Assembly (NCBI GenBank): GCA_019308525.1
Contig: JAFDIC010000041.1
Span: 1-15,851, forward strand
Reading direction: 5' to 3'
Source of the DNA: Deltaproteobacteria bacterium
GTDB lineage: Bacteria; Desulfobacterota; DSM-4660; Desulfatiglandales; HGW-15
Length of the DNA stretch: 15,851 bases
Shown: one piece after another, positions 12,691 to 15,851 of the stretch
Numbering within the stretch: position 1 is the first letter of the stretch
How the letters are laid out: every line of letters begins with the position of its first letter
Notes under the pieces: generated by a model
What the model saw: only the letters and a program-made list of their open reading frames with translations
Told to the model about the DNA's origin: nothing
Databases searched by the model: none
Translations under genes and position numbers: made by a program

Positions 12691-15149
12691 GGGACGGAAA
12701 GGTGGTAAGGATTCGACCACTGGTTGCAATGGAGGAGGACTTCAAGCCATGGAAGATCGAGGCCGATGGAAGGGCTTATTCTCCTCCCCCTAAGTTCAAC
12801 CTCTCTCCCTATGTCCATGCCGAGAGGGACAGGTTATATTCTGAAGACAGGATCAAATATCCGCTCAAGAGGGTTGACTTTGATCCCCGGGGTGAACGCA
12901 ATCCCGAGACAAGGGGCAAATCCGGCTACGAGAGAATCAGCTGGGACCAGGCCCTGGAAACTGTTGCCGACGAAATAAAGAGAGTCCAGGAGACCTACGG
13001 CGCGTCAGCGGTCTCCGGCATGACGTCCTCCCACCACAACTGGGGCATAGTGGGATACAAGATGGGACCCTTCTCCAGGTTCTTCAACATGATCGGCTAT
13101 ACGCCCGTGCTGGATAACCCGGATAGCTGGGAGGGCTGGCACTGGGGGGCTACCCATACCTATGGCTTTTTCTGGAGGCTGGGAATGCCCGAACAGTATG
13201 ATCTGCTTGAAGATGCCCTGAAGAATGCGGAGATGATAGTCTTCTGGTCAAATGACCCTGATTCCACCAGGGGTACTTACACCGGACAGGACTCTGCCAT
13301 CTGGCGCCTGTGGCTCAGGGACAAGGGTGTAAAGATGGTGTTCATTGACCCCCATTACAATTACACGGCTGCCGCCATGGAGGGAAAATGGATACCCATC
13401 AGGATGGGTACCGGGACAGCCATGGCAATGGCGATAGCCTTTGTGTGGCTGAGTGAGGGGACCTATGACAAGGAATACATAAAGAATCGCACCGTGGGGT
13501 TTGACTCCTTTAGGCGACATCTGCTGGGAGAGGATGACGGCCAGCCCAAGACCCCGGAATGGGCCTCTGAGGAATGCGGAGTGCCACCCAGGACAATAAG
13601 GACACTGGCAAGGGAGTGGGCCTCAAAGAGGACCGTGCTTTCAGGAGGTGCCAGGGGAGGTGAAGGAGGTGCCTGTAGAGAGGCCTACGCAACGGAATGG
13701 GCAAGGATGATGGTGCTGCTCCAGGCGATGCAGGGGCTTGGGAAGCCGGGTGTGAGTATATGGGGAACGACTATGGGTGCACCGTCAAATACGGATATAT
13801 GGTTCCCCGGGTACGCTGACCTGGACGGAAGGATGGGGACATCAAGGGCGGCCGAAACAAAGATGGAGAATCCCACAAGGCAGCGTCTTTACAGGCTTAT
13901 CCTACCCGAGGCCGTATTGAATCCCCCGATCAGTTGGTACGGGGAAGGCTTTTGCGGACAGTCCCTGGAACAGCAGTTCACCCATTTCACTTATCCCATG
14001 GAGGGGCACTCAGAGATAAGGATGTTCTACCGCTACGGAGGGTCCTTCATAGGAACCATGTGCGATACAAACAAGTGGGTGCGGATGTACCAGAGCCCCA
14101 AGCTGGAATTCGTGGTGAACCAGGACTGCTGGTGGTCCAGTGAAACAGGATTTGCCGACATCATCCTCCCCGCCTGCACTCAACTGGAGCGGGATGACGT
14201 CGGGGAATGGGGTGCGGCAGGCGGCTACACGGTCCATGCGAGCAGCGGATGCAATTTCAGGATAATAGTAAGGCAGCAAAAGTGCATAGAGCCGCTTTGG
14301 GAGTCCAAGTCCGATTACGAGATATTTTCCCTCCTCGCGGATCGTCTAGGGAAGAAGTCTCTCTACACCGAGGGCAAGACAGAGTTGGACTGGGTCAAGG
14401 CCTTCTTTGATATCTCGGATCTCCCGAAATATGTCTCCTGGGAAGAGTTCAACCGCAAGGGATATTTCATAGCCAATATTCCAGAGGACTACAAATCCAC
14501 TCCCTCCCTGAGGTGGTTCTATGAGGGAAGGGAGTGTGATACGCCCGATCTGGGCAACCCCAAGAGGAAGACACGAAAAGGAAATGAGCTTGGCACTTAC
14601 AGCGGGAAGATAGAGTTCGTCTCCAGGAGCCTCGAGGAGCATTTTCCCCATGATGACGAGAGGCCGCCAATGCCGAGGTACATACCTAGCTGGGAAGGAC
14701 ACCGAACGGAGCTTGCCAAGAAATACCCGCTTCAGCTAGTCTCTCCGCACCCGAGGTTTTCCTTTCATACCCACTATGACAAGCATGCTTCATGGCTGGA
14801 TGAAATACCGGTTCACCGTATCATGAAAGACGGTTACGCGTGGTGGCCGGCCCGCCTCAACCCCCTCGATGCCAGGGTAAGGGGAGTCCGGGACGGGGAC
14901 ATTATTCGGCTTTTCAATGATCGGGGCGCCGTGCTTTGCGTGGCAAAACTTACGGAACGGATCAGGCCGGGAATCGTTCACAGCTATGCTTCATCGGCAA
15001 AATACGATCCCCTTGACCCTGGTAAGCCCGGCTCGATTGACAGGGGAGGCTGTATCAACCTCTTGACTTCCTCCAGGATGCTCTCTGGAAAGGCACCGGG
15101 CATGGCTCCCAATTCCTGTCTCATTGAAGTTGAAAAATGGGAGGAGTGA
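12633..15149 (+). CDS. athL: Pyrogallol-phloroglucinol transhydroxylase-like molybdoenzyme, large subunit
   Basis: 838 residues, a DMSO-reductase-family molybdopterin protein. Known: in Pelobacter acidigallici the AthL/AthS pair turns pyrogallol into phloroglucinol using 1,2,3,5-tetrahydroxybenzene as cosubstrate; related proteins include resorcinol hydroxylase. Seen: the N-terminus lacks the CxxCxxxC cluster motif of most family members, as in AthL. The stretches NPDSWEGWHWG at 162-172, EQYDLLEDALKNAEMIVFWS at 187-206 and FPGYAD at 391-396 read as close relatives of AthL. The AthL active-site residues His144, Asp174, Ser175 (Mo ligand) and Tyr404 have equivalents at His134, Asp164, Ser165 and Tyr394, a constant offset of ten. 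The C-terminal cofactor domain (PHPRFSFHTHYDK, ARLNPLDARVRGV, DRGGCINLLT) is intact. No twin-arginine signal, so cytoplasmic. The ATG has GGGAG seven bases upstream, inside tetR. The exact substrate remains open. Confidence 0.9.
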   Translation: MSEKVFTNCTNAGPISVYVRDGKVVRIRPLVAMEEDFKPWKIEADGRAYSPPPKFNLSPYVHAERDRLYSEDRIKYPLKRVDFDPRGERNPETRGKSGYERISWDQALETVADEIKRVQETYGASAVSGMTSSHHNWGIVGYKMGPFSRFFNMIGYTPVLDNPDSWEGWHWGATHTYGFFWRLGMPEQYDLLEDALKNAEMIVFWSNDPDSTRGTYTGQDSAIWRLWLRDKGVKMVFIDPHYNYTAAAMEGKWIPIRMGTGTAMAMAIAFVWLSEGTYDKEYIKNRTVGFDSFRRHLLGEDDGQPKTPEWASEECGVPPRTIRTLAREWASKRTVLSGGARGGEGGACREAYATEWARMMVLLQAMQGLGKPGVSIWGTTMGAPSNTDIWFPGYADLDGRMGTSRAAETKMENPTRQRLYRLILPEAVLNPPISWYGEGFCGQSLEQQFTHFTYPMEGHSEIRMFYRYGGSFIGTMCDTNKWVRMYQSPKLEFVVNQDCWWSSETGFADIILPACTQLERDDVGEWGAAGGYTVHASSGCNFRIIVRQQKCIEPLWESKSDYEIFSLLADRLGKKSLYTEGKTELDWVKAFFDISDLPKYVSWEEFNRKGYFIANIPEDYKSTPSLRWFYEGRECDTPDLGNPKRKTRKGNELGTYSGKIEFVSRSLEEHFPHDDERPPMPRYIPSWEGHRTELAKKYPLQLVSPHPRFSFHTHYDKHASWLDEIPVHRIMKDGYAWWPARLNPLDARVRGVRDGDIIRLFNDRGAVLCVAKLTERIRPGIVHSYASSAKYDPLDPGKPGSIDRGGCINLLTSSRMLSGKAPGMAPNSCLIEVEKWEE

Positions 15150-15154
15150 TCCCC

Positions 15155-15851
15155 ATGGCACGATACGCTATGATTATCGATGTGAAGAGGTGTAACGGTT
15201 GCCATAATTGCTTCCTGGCCTGCCGGGATGAGTTTGCCGGTAATGACTATCTTCCCTGGTCTGTGGCACAACCCGAGTCGGGACACAAGTGGGTCGAGGT
15301 CAGGGAAGTGGAAAGGGGCGCCTATCCTAAGGTAAAGGTGTCCCATATACCCAGGCCCTGCATGCATTGTGAAGACGCCCCCTGCATACAGGCTGCGTCC
15401 GGGAGAGAAGTCTACAGCCGTCCTGATGGGATCGTAATCATAGACCCAAAGGAGTCGAAAGGCCTTAAGGACCTGGCTGATTCCTGTCCATACGGGGCCA
15501 TCTATTGGAACGAGGAGAAAAACCTTCCGCAAAAATGCACCTTCTGTGCCCATCTCCTGGATGGGGGATGGAAGGAGCCAAGGTGTGTCGAGGCCTGCCC
15601 CACCGGTGCATTGGTGTTCGGCGACCCGGAAGACCCTGCGTGCGAGGTTTCAAGGCTATGGACATCAGCGAGCTTGGAAGAGCTGCATCCGGAATTCAGG
15701 ACCAGACCGGCCGTGCGGTACATGGGACTCCCCAAGAGGTTCATAGCAGGAGAGGTCCTGCTCGGTGATCGAATGGACGAATGTGCGAAAGGCGTAAGGG
15801 TTGTCTTAATGTCGGGCGCTCAGAGGCTCAGCATGGAGACGGACAGCTTCG
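15155..15851 (+). CDS. athS: Transhydroxylase iron-sulfur small subunit (3' truncated by window edge)
   Basis: The frame opens at ATG 15155, eight bases after GGGAGGAG and five after the athL stop, and runs off the window after 232 codons. Seen: a ferredoxin-like domain with cysteines at 13, 16, 19, 23, 69, 72, 77, 111, 128, 131, 144 and 148. These twelve ligands are enough for three [4Fe-4S] clusters. The fourth Cys of the CMHCEDAPCIQAA motif is absent (Ala81), whereas four-cluster relatives have sixteen. After about residue 170 a different, beta-rich segment begins (RPAVRYMGLPKRF, GVRVVLMSGAQRLSMETDSF), matching the immunoglobulin-like C-terminal domain known from Pelobacter AthS (about 274 residues). 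It is the electron-transfer partner of the molybdenum subunit. About 40 residues are probably missing at the right edge. Confidence 0.9.
   Translation, partial: MARYAMIIDVKRCNGCHNCFLACRDEFAGNDYLPWSVAQPESGHKWVEVREVERGAYPKVKVSHIPRPCMHCEDAPCIQAASGREVYSRPDGIVIIDPKESKGLKDLADSCPYGAIYWNEEKNLPQKCTFCAHLLDGGWKEPRCVEACPTGALVFGDPEDPACEVSRLWTSASLEELHPEFRTRPAVRYMGLPKRFIAGEVLLGDRMDECAKGVRVVLMSGAQRLSMETDSF

Noticed and set aside
14984..15553. 189-residue minus-strand frame opposite athL and athS
   Set aside because: Both plus-strand genes are strongly recognised and this frame is only their shadow.
1..15851. CRISPR arrays, tRNA or rRNA genes, transposase genes and in-frame selenocysteine codons
   Set aside because: I looked through the window and saw no regularly spaced repeats, cloverleaf-like genes, transposase domains or TGA codons interrupting a recognised protein.

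Overview
The window looks like chromosomal DNA from an anaerobic, probably sulfate-reducing or fermentative, member of the former Deltaproteobacteria (Desulfobacterota). This is inferred from three things: a molybdenum transhydroxylase of the Pelobacter type, a TRAP-transporter catabolic cluster, and GATGGCTTCGTAAAA / TTTTTGCGAGTTCATC type intergenic repeats of a kind I associate with that group. No rRNA or tRNA is present to prove it.

Region 1 (1-4079, + strand): the 3' end of a zinc-type alcohol dehydrogenase, a class II (fructose-bisphosphate type) aldolase, a YhaM-like OB-fold/HD-domain 3'-5' exoribonuclease, and a PHP-domain phosphoesterase. The first three are closely spaced and probably one transcript. 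The PHP gene follows a 180-base gap that holds several small dyads.

Region 2 (4069-10851, - strand): a complete catabolic cluster, read from right to left. It holds a FadR-type GntR regulator with its own sigma70-like promoter and a dyad operator at the transcription start, a DapA/KDG-aldolase-family lyase, a UPF0173 metallo-beta-lactamase-fold hydrolase, a three-part TRAP transporter (DctP, DctQ, DctM) and a short-chain dehydrogenase. The layout suggests import of an organic acid and its hydrolysis, cleavage by a Schiff-base aldolase, and oxidation or reduction. The substrate is unknown. Two repeat elements interrupt the cluster: a 224-base element with imperfect terminal inverted repeats upstream of dctP, and a 105-base triple-hairpin element between dctP and dctQ.

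Region 3 (10852-11890): a gene graveyard. It contains the 5' part of a lipoprotein gene with a one-base frameshift, and on the opposite strand a thiamine-diphosphate decarboxylase-type gene carrying a nonsense codon, a large internal deletion and no C-terminus. The rest is unassigned sequence.

Region 4 (11894-15851, + strand): a TetR regulator behind a TTGACA box and an 18-base palindrome, overlapping by 58 bases the large subunit of a pyrogallol-phloroglucinol transhydroxylase-like molybdoenzyme. All four published active-site residues of the Pelobacter enzyme are present at a constant offset of ten. The three-cluster iron-sulfur small subunit follows and runs off the end of the window. This module points to anaerobic metabolism of polyhydroxylated aromatics. 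Whether region 2 belongs to the same pathway cannot be decided from the sequence.
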